Part shown: positions 1 through 7,989 of the stretch, piece by piece
Layout: every line of letters begins with the position of its first letter
Numbering within the stretch: the stretch's first letter is position 1
From: CBDAUN01 sp965214615
GTDB taxonomy: Bacteria; Pseudomonadota; Gammaproteobacteria; Arenicellales; JAJDZL01
DNA length: 64,000 nt
Reading direction: 5' to 3'
NCBI GenBank assembly: GCA_965214615.1
Contig: OZ243952.1
Location: 1,426,001 to 1,490,000, forward strand
The notes under the pieces: generated by a model
What the model was told of the DNA's origin: nothing
Databases searched by the model: none
The model's input: the letters and a program-made list of their open reading frames with translations, nothing else
Translations under genes and position numbers: made by a program

Positions 1-482
1 CGATCGGCGGCTTGTCCGTGGGCGAGCCCAAGGACGACATGTACCGCATACTCGCGCACATTGCACCTCGCATGCCCGAGTTGGCTCCACGCTATCTGAT
101 GGGTGTCGGAACCCCTGCAGACATCGTCTTCGGCGTCGCGCAGGGAGTGGACATGTTTGATTGCGTGCTGCCTACGCGCAATGCGCGAAACGGCTGGCTT
201 TACACATCGCAGGGTGTCGTCAAGATCCGCAATGCGAAGTATCGTGACGATTTGCGTCCGCTTGATCCCGAATGCCCCTGTCCGTGCTGCACGACGTTTA
301 CACGGTCCTATCTGAGTCACTTGCACCGAATCAAGGAGCCTTTGGGCGCCAGGCTGTGCACGATACACAATCTAAGCTTCTATTCGCGCCTGATGAGCCG
401 GATTCGCCAGTCTATCAGCGAAGACAGGTTCGATGAATTCGTATCCGGATTCAACTCAGGACCGTACGGCGTGCCAAATTAG
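1..482 (+). CDS. tgt: Queuine tRNA-ribosyltransferase, C-terminal part
   Basis: This is the 3' part of tRNA-guanine transglycosylase, which swaps guanine 34 for a queuine precursor in GUN-anticodon tRNAs. The gene is cut by the window edge; the reading frame is open from base 3. Visible family features are GVGTP, then the VDMFDCVLPTRNAR block containing the catalytic Asp region, and the zinc site CPCPCC followed by a His in TIHN about 25 residues later. It sits just before yajC-secD-secF, the usual proteobacterial order. Identification is firm; the N-terminal half cannot be judged. Confidence 0.95.
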   Translation, partial: IGGLSVGEPKDDMYRILAHIAPRMPELAPRYLMGVGTPADIVFGVAQGVDMFDCVLPTRNARNGWLYTSQGVVKIRNAKYRDDLRPLDPECPCPCCTTFTRSYLSHLHRIKEPLGARLCTIHNLSFYSRLMSRIRQSISEDRFDEFVSGFNSGPYGVPN

Positions 483-632
483 ATTGCGCGACTGCCCGTT
501 GCCTGCGTCGCAATGCACCGTGTAGCGGCGGAGTCGGTCGCCGCGCATTTTCGTTCGGATTTCAGAATCTTCGAATGTGATAAAATTGATCGCTCTAATT
601 TCACTCGTTTCAAGAACGAATTTTATAGATAG

Positions 633-1019
633 ATGGAAATTTTCATATCAAGCGCTTATGCGCAGTCCGGAGGCGATGCGGGCGGCGGGTTGCTCGGCCT
701 CCTGCCTTTGGTCCTCATATTCGTGCTGTTCTATTTTCTTTTGATTCGGCCGCAGCAGAAGCGGACGAAGAAGCACAAGGAAATGGTCGAGGCTCTGGAG
801 GTCGGGGACGAAGTAGTGACCAATGGCGGTACGCTGGGCGTGATCGCCAGTGTCGATGCGAATTTTATCGGCCTTGAAGTGTCCGATGGCGTGCGGATTC
901 AGGTGCAGCGCCACGCGGTGGCGCAAATCATGCCCGAAGGTTCCTATACGCGCGATGCCGTTACTGGCAGCAAGTCGAAGGGCGGCAAGAAGAAGACGCC
1001 GAAACTGACTGACGAGTAA
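633..1019 (+). CDS. yajC: Sec translocase accessory subunit YajC
   Basis: Small inner-membrane protein of 128 aa that associates with SecDF in the holotranslocon. After a short periplasmic N-terminus there is one membrane segment at about residues 20-41 ending in LLIRPQQKR, the family signature, followed by a cytoplasmic domain with the GDEVVTNGG motif and a Lys-rich tail. The ATG at 633 has only a weak ribosome site, but no other start fits the membrane segment. The 150-nt gap after tgt holds an AT-rich stretch (580-625) that could carry a promoter; I see no clear -35/-10 pair. It is followed by secD after 58 nt. Confidence 0.96.
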   Translation: MEIFISSAYAQSGGDAGGGLLGLLPLVLIFVLFYFLLIRPQQKRTKKHKEMVEALEVGDEVVTNGGTLGVIASVDANFIGLEVSDGVRIQVQRHAVAQIMPEGSYTRDAVTGSKSKGGKKKTPKLTDE

Positions 1020-1077
1020 TGTCGGGCATAGCGTGTCGCAGCTGTCGCTGCATTCAATAAATTCAGTGGTTTCGTAG

Positions 1078-2964
1078 ATGCTGAACCAGAACCCCTGGTG
1101 GAGATATTTTGTCGTGGCCGCGGTTTTGATTCCCGGCTTTTTTTACGCGTTGCCGAGCTTTTTCGGCGATGATCCGGGAATTCAAATTCGCAGTGCGCGT
1201 ACCACGGTTGTCGACATAACCGCAATTCCCACGGTCGAAGGCATTCTGTCCCAAGCCGGAATCAGTCCGCTGTCAATTTCAGCAGCAGATACCGGTATCA
1301 GAGTCCGCTTTGCAAGTGCCGACGATCAGCTAAGGGCCCGGGACGAGGTTCAAGCTGCATTGGGGAGTCGCTATACGGTTGCCCTGACCTTGCTGCCCTC
1401 GGCTCCCGGCTGGTTCGAGAGCGTCGGGGCGCTGCCCATGTATCTGGGCTTGGATTTGCGCGGCGGAGTGCACTTTCTAATGGAAGTCGACTTAGATACT
1501 GCGCTGGCACGGGCCGAGGACCGATATGTCGAGTCCTTGCGGGTTGCACTTCGAGAGCAAAGTGTTCGATATGCCTATGTCAGGCGTCAGGACGCTGGAG
1601 GGCTGGTCTTGAAATTTCGTGCCGAGCAGCAGCGTTCTGCGGCTCAGGACGTGATTTCCGATGAATTTCCTGAACTCGGCGTTACAGACGATGAACGCGA
1701 TGGCGAGTATTTTCTCACTGTGACCATTCGTCCCGAAGAGATTGAAATGCTGCACAGCTTTGCGCTGGAGCAAAACATGGTTGCGTTGCGAAATCGCATC
1801 GACGAGCTTGGCGTCGCAGAGCCGGTGGTGCAGCGCCAGGGTGACAACCGGATCGTAATCCAGCTTCCCGGAGTGCAGGATACGGCGCGAGCCAAGCGGA
1901 TTCTGGGACGCACGGCAACTCTTGAGATTCGTCTGGTTGACGAGGAGCATGACTTGAGCTCTGCTGTCGACGGGGCTGTGCCTGTCGGGTCGAAGCTGTA
2001 TCAGATGCGCGACGGCTCGCCGATTCTGTTGCAAAAACGCCTTGTCTATTCCGGAGACAATATCGTCGATGCCGCGGCAAGTATAGATACGCTGTCTGGC
2101 GGCCCGATTGTCAGCATCACGCTGGACTCCCGGGGCGCCTCGATCAACCAGAGAGTCACCGGGGAAAACATCGGAAATCGAATGGGTGTCGTCTATATTG
2201 AGTCACGCTCTGAAATAAGGCGAGATTCTGATGGGCGCATTGTTGTCGATGATAACGGAAATGCGGTTCGCACCCGCGAGTATATCGAGGAGGTGATTAC
2301 GGCTCCGGTTATCCGCGACCAGCTTGGGCGGCGTTTTCAAATTGAAGGATTGGAAAGTGTCTCTGAAGCCAGGGACTTGTCGCTGCTACTGCGCGCAGGC
2401 GCACTCGCCGCTCCGATTGATATTGTCGAGGAGCGGACAGTGGGGCCGAGCCTGGGACAGGAGAATATTGTTCAAGGCGTGATTTCGGTTGCTGTAGGAT
2501 TTCTGCTGGTACTGGCGTTCATTGTTGTCTACTACAAGCTGTTCGGCCTGGTTGCGAATGTGGCGCTCGCGCTGAATTTGGTGCTGATCGTAGCGGTACT
2601 GTCAATTTTACAGGCGACGCTTACTTTGCCCGGAGTGGCTGGCATTGTTTTGACCGTAGGTATTGCGGTGGATTCGAATGTTCTGATTTTCGAGCGCATC
2701 CGTGAGGAGTTGCGCAATCGGAATACGCCGCAAGCGAGTATCCATTCGGGTTATGCGCAAGCATTTACGACGATTGTCGACGCCAATATTACGACGCTGA
2801 TCGCGGCAATCGTGCTGTTCAATTTCGGCACTGGTCCGATCAAGGGATTTGCGGTGACTCTGAGCATAGGCATCATTACGTCGATGTTTACCGCGATACT
2901 GGTCACCAGAACCATCATCAATCTTGTCTATGGCGGTCGTCGCGTAAACCGACTGGCGGTGTAG
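1078..2964 (+). CDS. secD: Protein translocase subunit SecD
   Basis: RND-like membrane protein of 628 aa that uses the proton gradient to finish export of preproteins on the periplasmic side. It has an N-terminal membrane helix (residues about 8-27), the LGLDLRGG motif at 123-130, a large periplasmic P1 region, and five C-terminal membrane helices from about residue 465, including the conserved GVAGIVLTVGIAVDSNVLI segment. Length is normal for gammaproteobacteria. It lies 8 nt before secF, so the two are surely cotranscribed. Confidence 0.97.
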   Translation: MLNQNPWWRYFVVAAVLIPGFFYALPSFFGDDPGIQIRSARTTVVDITAIPTVEGILSQAGISPLSISAADTGIRVRFASADDQLRARDEVQAALGSRYTVALTLLPSAPGWFESVGALPMYLGLDLRGGVHFLMEVDLDTALARAEDRYVESLRVALREQSVRYAYVRRQDAGGLVLKFRAEQQRSAAQDVISDEFPELGVTDDERDGEYFLTVTIRPEEIEMLHSFALEQNMVALRNRIDELGVAEPVVQRQGDNRIVIQLPGVQDTARAKRILGRTATLEIRLVDEEHDLSSAVDGAVPVGSKLYQMRDGSPILLQKRLVYSGDNIVDAAASIDTLSGGPIVSITLDSRGASINQRVTGENIGNRMGVVYIESRSEIRRDSDGRIVVDDNGNAVRTREYIEEVITAPVIRDQLGRRFQIEGLESVSEARDLSLLLRAGALAAPIDIVEERTVGPSLGQENIVQGVISVAVGFLLVLAFIVVYYKLFGLVANVALALNLVLIVAVLSILQATLTLPGVAGIVLTVGIAVDSNVLIFERIREELRNRNTPQASIHSGYAQAFTTIVDANITTLIAAIVLFNFGTGPIKGFAVTLSIGIITSMFTAILVTRTIINLVYGGRRVNRLAV

Positions 2965-2972
2965 GGAAAGCT

Positions 2973-3959
2973 ATGGATATATTGAAAAAGGAGTTGAACG
3001 TCGATTTTCTCGGCCTGCGACGCGTGGCGGCGATTGCGTCATCGGCCGTCATCGTCGCCGGCTTGGCATCAATTGCGATCCAGGGCATTCACTGGGGACT
3101 TGATTTCACTGGCGGTACGCTCGTCGAGGTTCGCTACGCCGATCAGGTCAGCGTCGACGAAGTGAGGGCCGAGCTTGCGTCGGCTCAAGTTGAAAATGCG
3201 ACAGTTCAGTATTTCGGCACCAGCCGCGACATCATGGTGCGAGTGCCGACCTCGCAGGAGCAGGGATCGGCAGCGCAGTTCAGCGCGTCGGTTGTCGAGG
3301 CATTGCGTGCGCCATACGGGGAGATTCTGGTGGATTCCCAGGGCGGCGGACAGCAGATGTGTCAAACCGCTTCAGGCGCTGTCGAACAGTGCCTGATTCA
3401 GATGCGCAGAGTGGAGTTTGTCGGGCCCAAGGTCGGGCAGGAACTGACCGAACAGGGCGGCTTGGCAATGCTGTACGCGCTTATTGGCATCTTGGTCTAT
3501 GTTGCCTGGCGGTTTGAGTGGCGGTTTGCCGTGGGGTCGGTGGCTGCACTAGTGCACGACGTGGTGATCACAGTCGGCGTGTTCTCGATATTCCAGATTG
3601 AATTTTCGCTCGCCGTGCTGGCGGCTCTGCTTGCAGTAATCGGTTATTCGCTCAACGATACCATCGTTGTATTCGACCGGATTCGCGAGAATTTTCGCAA
3701 ATTTCGCAAAGGAACGTCGACACAGATCATGAATCGATCCATCAATCAGACATTGAGACGCACTGTACTGACATCGCTGACAACCTTGCTTGTTGTTCTG
3801 ACTCTGCTGATATTCGGAGGCGAGGTGATCAGGGGATTCTCCATCGCGCTCCTGATCGGTGTGCTTGTGGGCACGTACTCGTCGATTTTTGTCGCCAGTC
3901 CCGTCGTGCTTTTGCTTGGAATATCTCGCCAGGATATGGCGATTCCGGATGAGGCGTAG
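2973..3959 (+). CDS. secF: Protein translocase subunit SecF
   Basis: Partner of SecD, 328 aa. The N-terminal helix is followed by the GLDFTGGTLVEV motif (SecF D1), a periplasmic loop, and five helices with the conserved AVIGYSLNDTIVVFDRIREN segment around residues 220-240. It begins 8 nt after secD with ATG. The following 74 nt before nrdR are GC-rich and may contain a transcription end, though no hairpin with a T-run is visible. Confidence 0.97.
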   Translation: MDILKKELNVDFLGLRRVAAIASSAVIVAGLASIAIQGIHWGLDFTGGTLVEVRYADQVSVDEVRAELASAQVENATVQYFGTSRDIMVRVPTSQEQGSAAQFSASVVEALRAPYGEILVDSQGGGQQMCQTASGAVEQCLIQMRRVEFVGPKVGQELTEQGGLAMLYALIGILVYVAWRFEWRFAVGSVAALVHDVVITVGVFSIFQIEFSLAVLAALLAVIGYSLNDTIVVFDRIRENFRKFRKGTSTQIMNRSINQTLRRTVLTSLTTLLVVLTLLIFGGEVIRGFSIALLIGVLVGTYSSIFVASPVVLLLGISRQDMAIPDEA

Positions 3960-4033
3960 ACTGCGGGCCGGGAGCGCGGCCGGGTCGGATTAAGCATCAT
4001 TCGTGAGTAGTGTCTCGAATTTGAGTGTAGCCA

Positions 4034-4555
4034 ATGAGGTGTCCCTACTGCGACAACAAGAGAACTTGCGTGCTGAATTCGCGAGTCGTGGAAAAGGATC
4101 GGACGCGAGTTCGCAAGCGCGTCTGCGAATCCTGCGGGCAGACCTTCATGACGGACGAACGAGTCCGGGCGGCATTGCCTCTCGTGGTCAAGCGCGACGA
4201 ACGGCGTGAATCATTCAGCTTGAACAAGCTTAGAAGAGGAATTGAGACTGCATTGCACAAGCGGCCGGTTTCGGCGGATTCTATCGATGAAATTGTTGAC
4301 GGAATTTCGTACGCCATCGTGAGACAGTGCCGCAGCGAGGTCAAGTCTTCCGACATTGGCGATGCGGTGATGCACCATCTGGCAGATTTGGATTCCGTCG
4401 CCTACATCCGATTCGCATCCGTCTACAGAAGCTTTGCCAAGCCGGAGCAGTTCGGCGAGATTGTCGGCTCCGTAAAGCAGAGCGCCGCGCATTTGTCGGG
4501 TCAGCGATCTCTTCCTTTTGGTTTAGACGCTGATAGCGATGACCGCGAGTGCTAG
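4034..4555 (+). CDS. nrdR: Transcriptional repressor NrdR
   Basis: ATP/dATP-sensing repressor of ribonucleotide reductase genes, 173 aa. It has an N-terminal four-Cys zinc ribbon (MRCPYCDN and CESCGQTF), then the ATP-cone domain from about residue 49 (LPLVVKRDERRESFS). The ATG at 4034 is fixed by the family N-terminus MRCPYC. No NrdR box pair is evident in this window, so its targets lie elsewhere. It is the first gene of the run leading into ribD, 24 nt downstream. Confidence 0.96.
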   Translation: MRCPYCDNKRTCVLNSRVVEKDRTRVRKRVCESCGQTFMTDERVRAALPLVVKRDERRESFSLNKLRRGIETALHKRPVSADSIDEIVDGISYAIVRQCRSEVKSSDIGDAVMHHLADLDSVAYIRFASVYRSFAKPEQFGEIVGSVKQSAAHLSGQRSLPFGLDADSDDREC

Positions 4556-4579
4556 CTGACTCAAGTTTGCGCACCGACA

Positions 4580-5704
4580 ATGAACCGCTTCACCGAAATA
4601 GATCGGCAGCACATGTCACGGGCGCTGCAATTGGCGCGCCAGCCTGTCGCGGCGCCGCATCCGAATCCGAGAGTCGGTTGCGTGATCGCCGAAGGCGCGG
4701 AGGTTGTCGGCGAGGGCTTTCACGAACGCGCCGGGCATGCCCATGCGGAAATTGATGCGCTTAAGTCTCTTCGCAAAGGTCTGAGCGATGCAGCAATCAT
4801 GTACGTGACTTTGGAGCCGTGTGCATACCATGGCAGAACTGCGCCCTGCGTCGATTCGGTGATTGAATCCGGAATCAGACATGTCGTGGTCGGAGTGCAG
4901 GATCCGCATCCTGGAACCAATGGAAACGGTATTGTTGCGCTGCGCGAGTCCGGCATTGACGTTCGGGTCGGCTTGCTGGGCGATGCGGTTCGCGAACTCA
5001 ATCGGGGGTTTCATGTGATGCACGAATCCGGTCGCCCATGGGTTACGGTGAAAGTCGCCTCTACCATAGACGGCGGGATCGCCACAGCCGCTGGCGAGAG
5101 CGCATGGATTACCGGCCGCGAGGCTCGCAGCGACGTTCAGTTGCTGCGGGCGCAGAGCGCGGCGGTACTGACGGGGTCCGGAACGGTCCGAATGGACAAC
5201 CCCCGTCTAAATTGCCGCCTTCCAGGCGTGGACAGCGGTTTGGTTCGGGTGATTGCTGACAGCCGTCTTTCAATTTCGGAAAATGCGCGGCTGTTCGATT
5301 GCGAGGGCGGGATCATCGTGGCAACAACGCCGAATCATGATCGAACGAAGCGCCGAGTGCTTGATAAATATGCGCAAGTGATCGAGGTTGCAGACGATGG
5401 CAATGGCAGGGTGGACTGCTCCGCCTTGCTCGGGACTCTCGCGCAGGACCATGGAATCAGCACCATTTTAGTCGAGGCGGGACCGCGTTTCGTCGGTTCG
5501 CTTCTGGAACATCGGCTGGTCGACGAGCTTGTGTTCTATGTCGCGCCGTCAATGCTGGGGTGCGATTCGATCGGAATTGCCGATTTGCCGGGCTTGGCGA
5601 GACTGTCGCAAAGAGTTCAGCTGGAGTTTCAGGAAGTGGTGCAGATCGGCGAAGATATTCGCATTCGGGCGAATGTGAAACGTGATGCGCGGGAGAATGG
5701 CTGA
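4580..5704 (+). CDS. ribD: Bifunctional riboflavin deaminase/reductase RibD
   Basis: Catalyses two early steps of riboflavin synthesis: deamination of the pyrimidine from GTP cyclohydrolase II, then reduction of the ribosyl chain. The N-terminal CMP/dCMP-deaminase-like domain (about 1-145) shows the zinc residues in AGHAHAEIDAL and PCAYHGRTAPC. The C-terminal RibD reductase domain starts near VTVKVASTIDGGIAT. 374 aa, full length. The stop codon overlaps the proposed ribE start by 8 nt, indicating one operon with ribE, ribB and ribH. Confidence 0.97.
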   Translation: MNRFTEIDRQHMSRALQLARQPVAAPHPNPRVGCVIAEGAEVVGEGFHERAGHAHAEIDALKSLRKGLSDAAIMYVTLEPCAYHGRTAPCVDSVIESGIRHVVVGVQDPHPGTNGNGIVALRESGIDVRVGLLGDAVRELNRGFHVMHESGRPWVTVKVASTIDGGIATAAGESAWITGREARSDVQLLRAQSAAVLTGSGTVRMDNPRLNCRLPGVDSGLVRVIADSRLSISENARLFDCEGGIIVATTPNHDRTKRRVLDKYAQVIEVADDGNGRVDCSALLGTLAQDHGISTILVEAGPRFVGSLLEHRLVDELVFYVAPSMLGCDSIGIADLPGLARLSQRVQLEFQEVVQIGEDIRIRANVKRDARENG

Positions 5705-6329
5705 AGTGTTTACAGGCATTGTCGAAACGGTTGGCGCCATAGCCGATGTAGTCGAGACAGATTCGGGTATCAGGATTGCCATTTCAAGCGATTGCATAGG
5801 CGAGCCGCGGCTGAAAATCGGCGACAGCGTCGCGGTATCGGGAGTCTGCCTGACTGCGGTTTCCGTGTTCCGGCATGAGTTTGCCGCCGACGTTTCAAAT
5901 GAGACTTTGAACTGTACGCGCATCGGCAGCTACGGTCGCGGCGCGAGGGTGAATCTGGAGCTGCCGTTGAGTCTCGATCAGCCGCTCGGCGGACATTTGG
6001 TGTCCGGCCATGTGGACGGGTTGGCGCGCTGCGCCGAATCCTCTGTGCTTGGCGATTGCAGAGTGCTAGCGTTTGAAGTGAGCGAAGATCTCGGGAAATA
6101 CATTGCGAAAAAGGGGTCGGTGGCGATCGACGGCGTCAGTTTGACGGTGAACGAAGTTGAAGATATTGATGAACTGACGCGATTTTCTGTTAATCTTATT
6201 CCGCATACTTTGTCGGCGACCACATTTTCCGCGCTATCGGTCGGAGACTTCGCCCATGTGGAAGTCGACTTGATGGCGCGCTATGCCGAGCGAAGTGCGC
6301 ATCAAGCGATGCGGAATTTGAAGAAATAA
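5697..6329 (+). CDS. ribE: Riboflavin synthase alpha chain
   Basis: Converts two molecules of 6,7-dimethyl-8-ribityllumazine to riboflavin. Two lumazine-binding barrels are visible: the first starts at FTGIVETVG, the second near FTVNEVEDIDE, with GGHLVSGHVDG between them. The start is uncertain: ATG at 5697 overlaps ribD, while GTG at 5706 would give the family's usual MFTGIVE N-terminus and has GGGAGA about 10 nt upstream. I give the ATG; a true start at 5706 would shorten the protein by three residues. Confidence 0.95.
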   Translation: MAEVFTGIVETVGAIADVVETDSGIRIAISSDCIGEPRLKIGDSVAVSGVCLTAVSVFRHEFAADVSNETLNCTRIGSYGRGARVNLELPLSLDQPLGGHLVSGHVDGLARCAESSVLGDCRVLAFEVSEDLGKYIAKKGSVAIDGVSLTVNEVEDIDELTRFSVNLIPHTLSATTFSALSVGDFAHVEVDLMARYAERSAHQAMRNLKK

Positions 6330-6350
6330 GGCGTCTGAGGCCTGCCATTG

Positions 6351-7493
6351 ATGCCAGAAGCACATGCCACTATTGAGTTTCCCGGAACCCGTGATTCGGG
6401 GATCAGCAGTATTGAGTCGATACTGGACGACTTTCAGGCTGGGCGCATGGTGATTCTGGTTGACGACGAAGAGCGCGAGAATGAAGGAGACTTGATACTT
6501 GCAGCGGAGCATGTCACCCCTGAAGCGATTAATTTCATGGCTTCATATGGCCGCGGACTGATATGCCTGTCATTGTCAGAGGAGCGTTGCGCGCAATTGC
6601 AGCTTGCAGCCATGGTCAAGGACAACAAGTCACCGTATTCGACAGCGTTTACGGTATCCATCGAGGCGGCCCAGGGGGTGACGACAGGCATTTCCGCCGC
6701 TGACCGGGCCATGACTGTTCGTGCGGCGACGGCAAAGAACGCCGCGCCGTCGGACATTGTCACGCCCGGGCACATATTTCCGATTAAGGCGGAGCCGGGC
6801 GGGGTGCTGACCCGTGCCGGTCATACGGAGGCTGGAAGCGATCTAGCGAAGCTGTGCGGATTCGAGCCGGCGAGCGTCATCTGCGAGGTGCTGAATCCCG
6901 ATGGCAGCATGGCGCGGCTTGCAGATTTACTGGATTTCAGCGCTCGCCACGGAATCAAGATCGGAACTATCGCCGACTTGATTCAGTACCGGTTTTCGAC
7001 CGAATCGACGGTGTGTCGTGCCAGCGAGCGCCAGTTTAAGACCGAGTACGGGGAAGTTCAGGCCATTGCCTACAAGGATGAGGTGCGCAATGATACTCAT
7101 CTTGCACTGGTTGTCGGCACTATACGTCCGGAAGTGGCGAATTTGCTTCGAGTGCATGTGTTTACCGGCTTGTACGAAGTGATCGGATCGGTCAGCTCCG
7201 GACATCTGTGGTCAATCCGCTCTGCGCTCAAGCGAATCATGGCCGAGGGTGCCGGCGCTGTGATAATTCTGAACTACCAGCAAGGCAGCCGCGATCTCGC
7301 GGATTTAATTCAGGACGGCAATTCGGACAGTTCTGAAGGTGCAAGCGGGCATGACTTGAGAATTGTGGGCGTAGGAAGCCAGATTGCCGCAGACATCGGA
7401 TTCGGTAAACTCAAGGTGCTGGGCAGTCCGTTGAAGTTGCATGGGCTTTCCGGATTCGGCCTTGAAATTGTAGGCTATATTTCGGAGCCGTAG
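6351..7493 (+). CDS. ribB: DHBP synthase with degenerate RibA-like domain (RibBX type)
   Basis: N-terminal domain (about 1-210) is 3,4-dihydroxy-2-butanone-4-phosphate synthase: the acidic DDEERENEGDLILAAE, GHIFPI and HTEAGSDLA motifs are all present. The C-terminal 160 residues resemble GTP cyclohydrolase II, but where RibA has a His-Ser-Glu-Cys start and a Cys-Asp-Cys zinc pair this protein reads RVHVFTGLYEVIGSV, with no cysteines, so zinc-dependent cyclohydrolase activity is not expected. Such RibB hybrids are known from proteobacteria, and an active RibA should then be encoded elsewhere. Start ATG 6351 is chosen over the adjacent TTG at 6348. Confidence 0.93.
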   Translation: MPEAHATIEFPGTRDSGISSIESILDDFQAGRMVILVDDEERENEGDLILAAEHVTPEAINFMASYGRGLICLSLSEERCAQLQLAAMVKDNKSPYSTAFTVSIEAAQGVTTGISAADRAMTVRAATAKNAAPSDIVTPGHIFPIKAEPGGVLTRAGHTEAGSDLAKLCGFEPASVICEVLNPDGSMARLADLLDFSARHGIKIGTIADLIQYRFSTESTVCRASERQFKTEYGEVQAIAYKDEVRNDTHLALVVGTIRPEVANLLRVHVFTGLYEVIGSVSSGHLWSIRSALKRIMAEGAGAVIILNYQQGSRDLADLIQDGNSDSSEGASGHDLRIVGVGSQIAADIGFGKLKVLGSPLKLHGLSGFGLEIVGYISEP

Positions 7494-7505
7494 AGAGGTG
7501 TGCAA

Positions 7506-7979
7506 GTGGGTACTGAATATTACGAAGATGCGGAATTGTCGAGGCCGGTTTCAGTCGGAATCGTAGCCAGCGGATACAACCGGTTCATCACCGATTGCCT
7601 GCTCAATGGGGCGCAGGAGGAGTTGAAGCGACATTCTGCCAAGCTGCAGGAATTGATCTGGGTATCCGGCGCTTTCGAGATACCCGCGGTGCTAGAGGCC
7701 ATGGCGCGCACGGACCGCTACAATGCGCTGGTTGCCCTGGGCTGCATCGTTCGGGGAGAGACGTCTCATTTCGAATACATCGCCTCTCAGTGCGCTGCCG
7801 GCTGCATGAAGGTCAGTACGGACAAGCCGATCCCTGTTGGATTCGGGGTGCTGACCGTGGATACCATAGAGCAAGCCTTGGCCCGGTCGCAGTCTGACGG
7901 TGATAACAAAGGCACAGAAGCCGCGGCTGCGGTAATACGTTCGGCGCATGCGATTTCGTATGTTCGAATGCTGATCTGA
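7506..7979 (+). CDS. ribH: 6,7-dimethyl-8-ribityllumazine synthase
   Basis: Lumazine synthase, joining the RibA/RibD pyrimidine with the RibB butanone phosphate. Family motifs: WVSGAFEIP, GCIVRGETSHFEYIA and FGVLTVDTIEQA. GTG at 7506 has GAGAGG seven bases upstream and is preferred over GTG at 7500, which would add two residues. It lies between ribB and nusB-thiL with gaps of about 12 and 10 nt, consistent with one transcript. Confidence 0.95.
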   Translation: MGTEYYEDAELSRPVSVGIVASGYNRFITDCLLNGAQEELKRHSAKLQELIWVSGAFEIPAVLEAMARTDRYNALVALGCIVRGETSHFEYIASQCAAGCMKVSTDKPIPVGFGVLTVDTIEQALARSQSDGDNKGTEAAAAVIRSAHAISYVRMLI

Positions 7980-7989
7980 CGGCTGTGCG

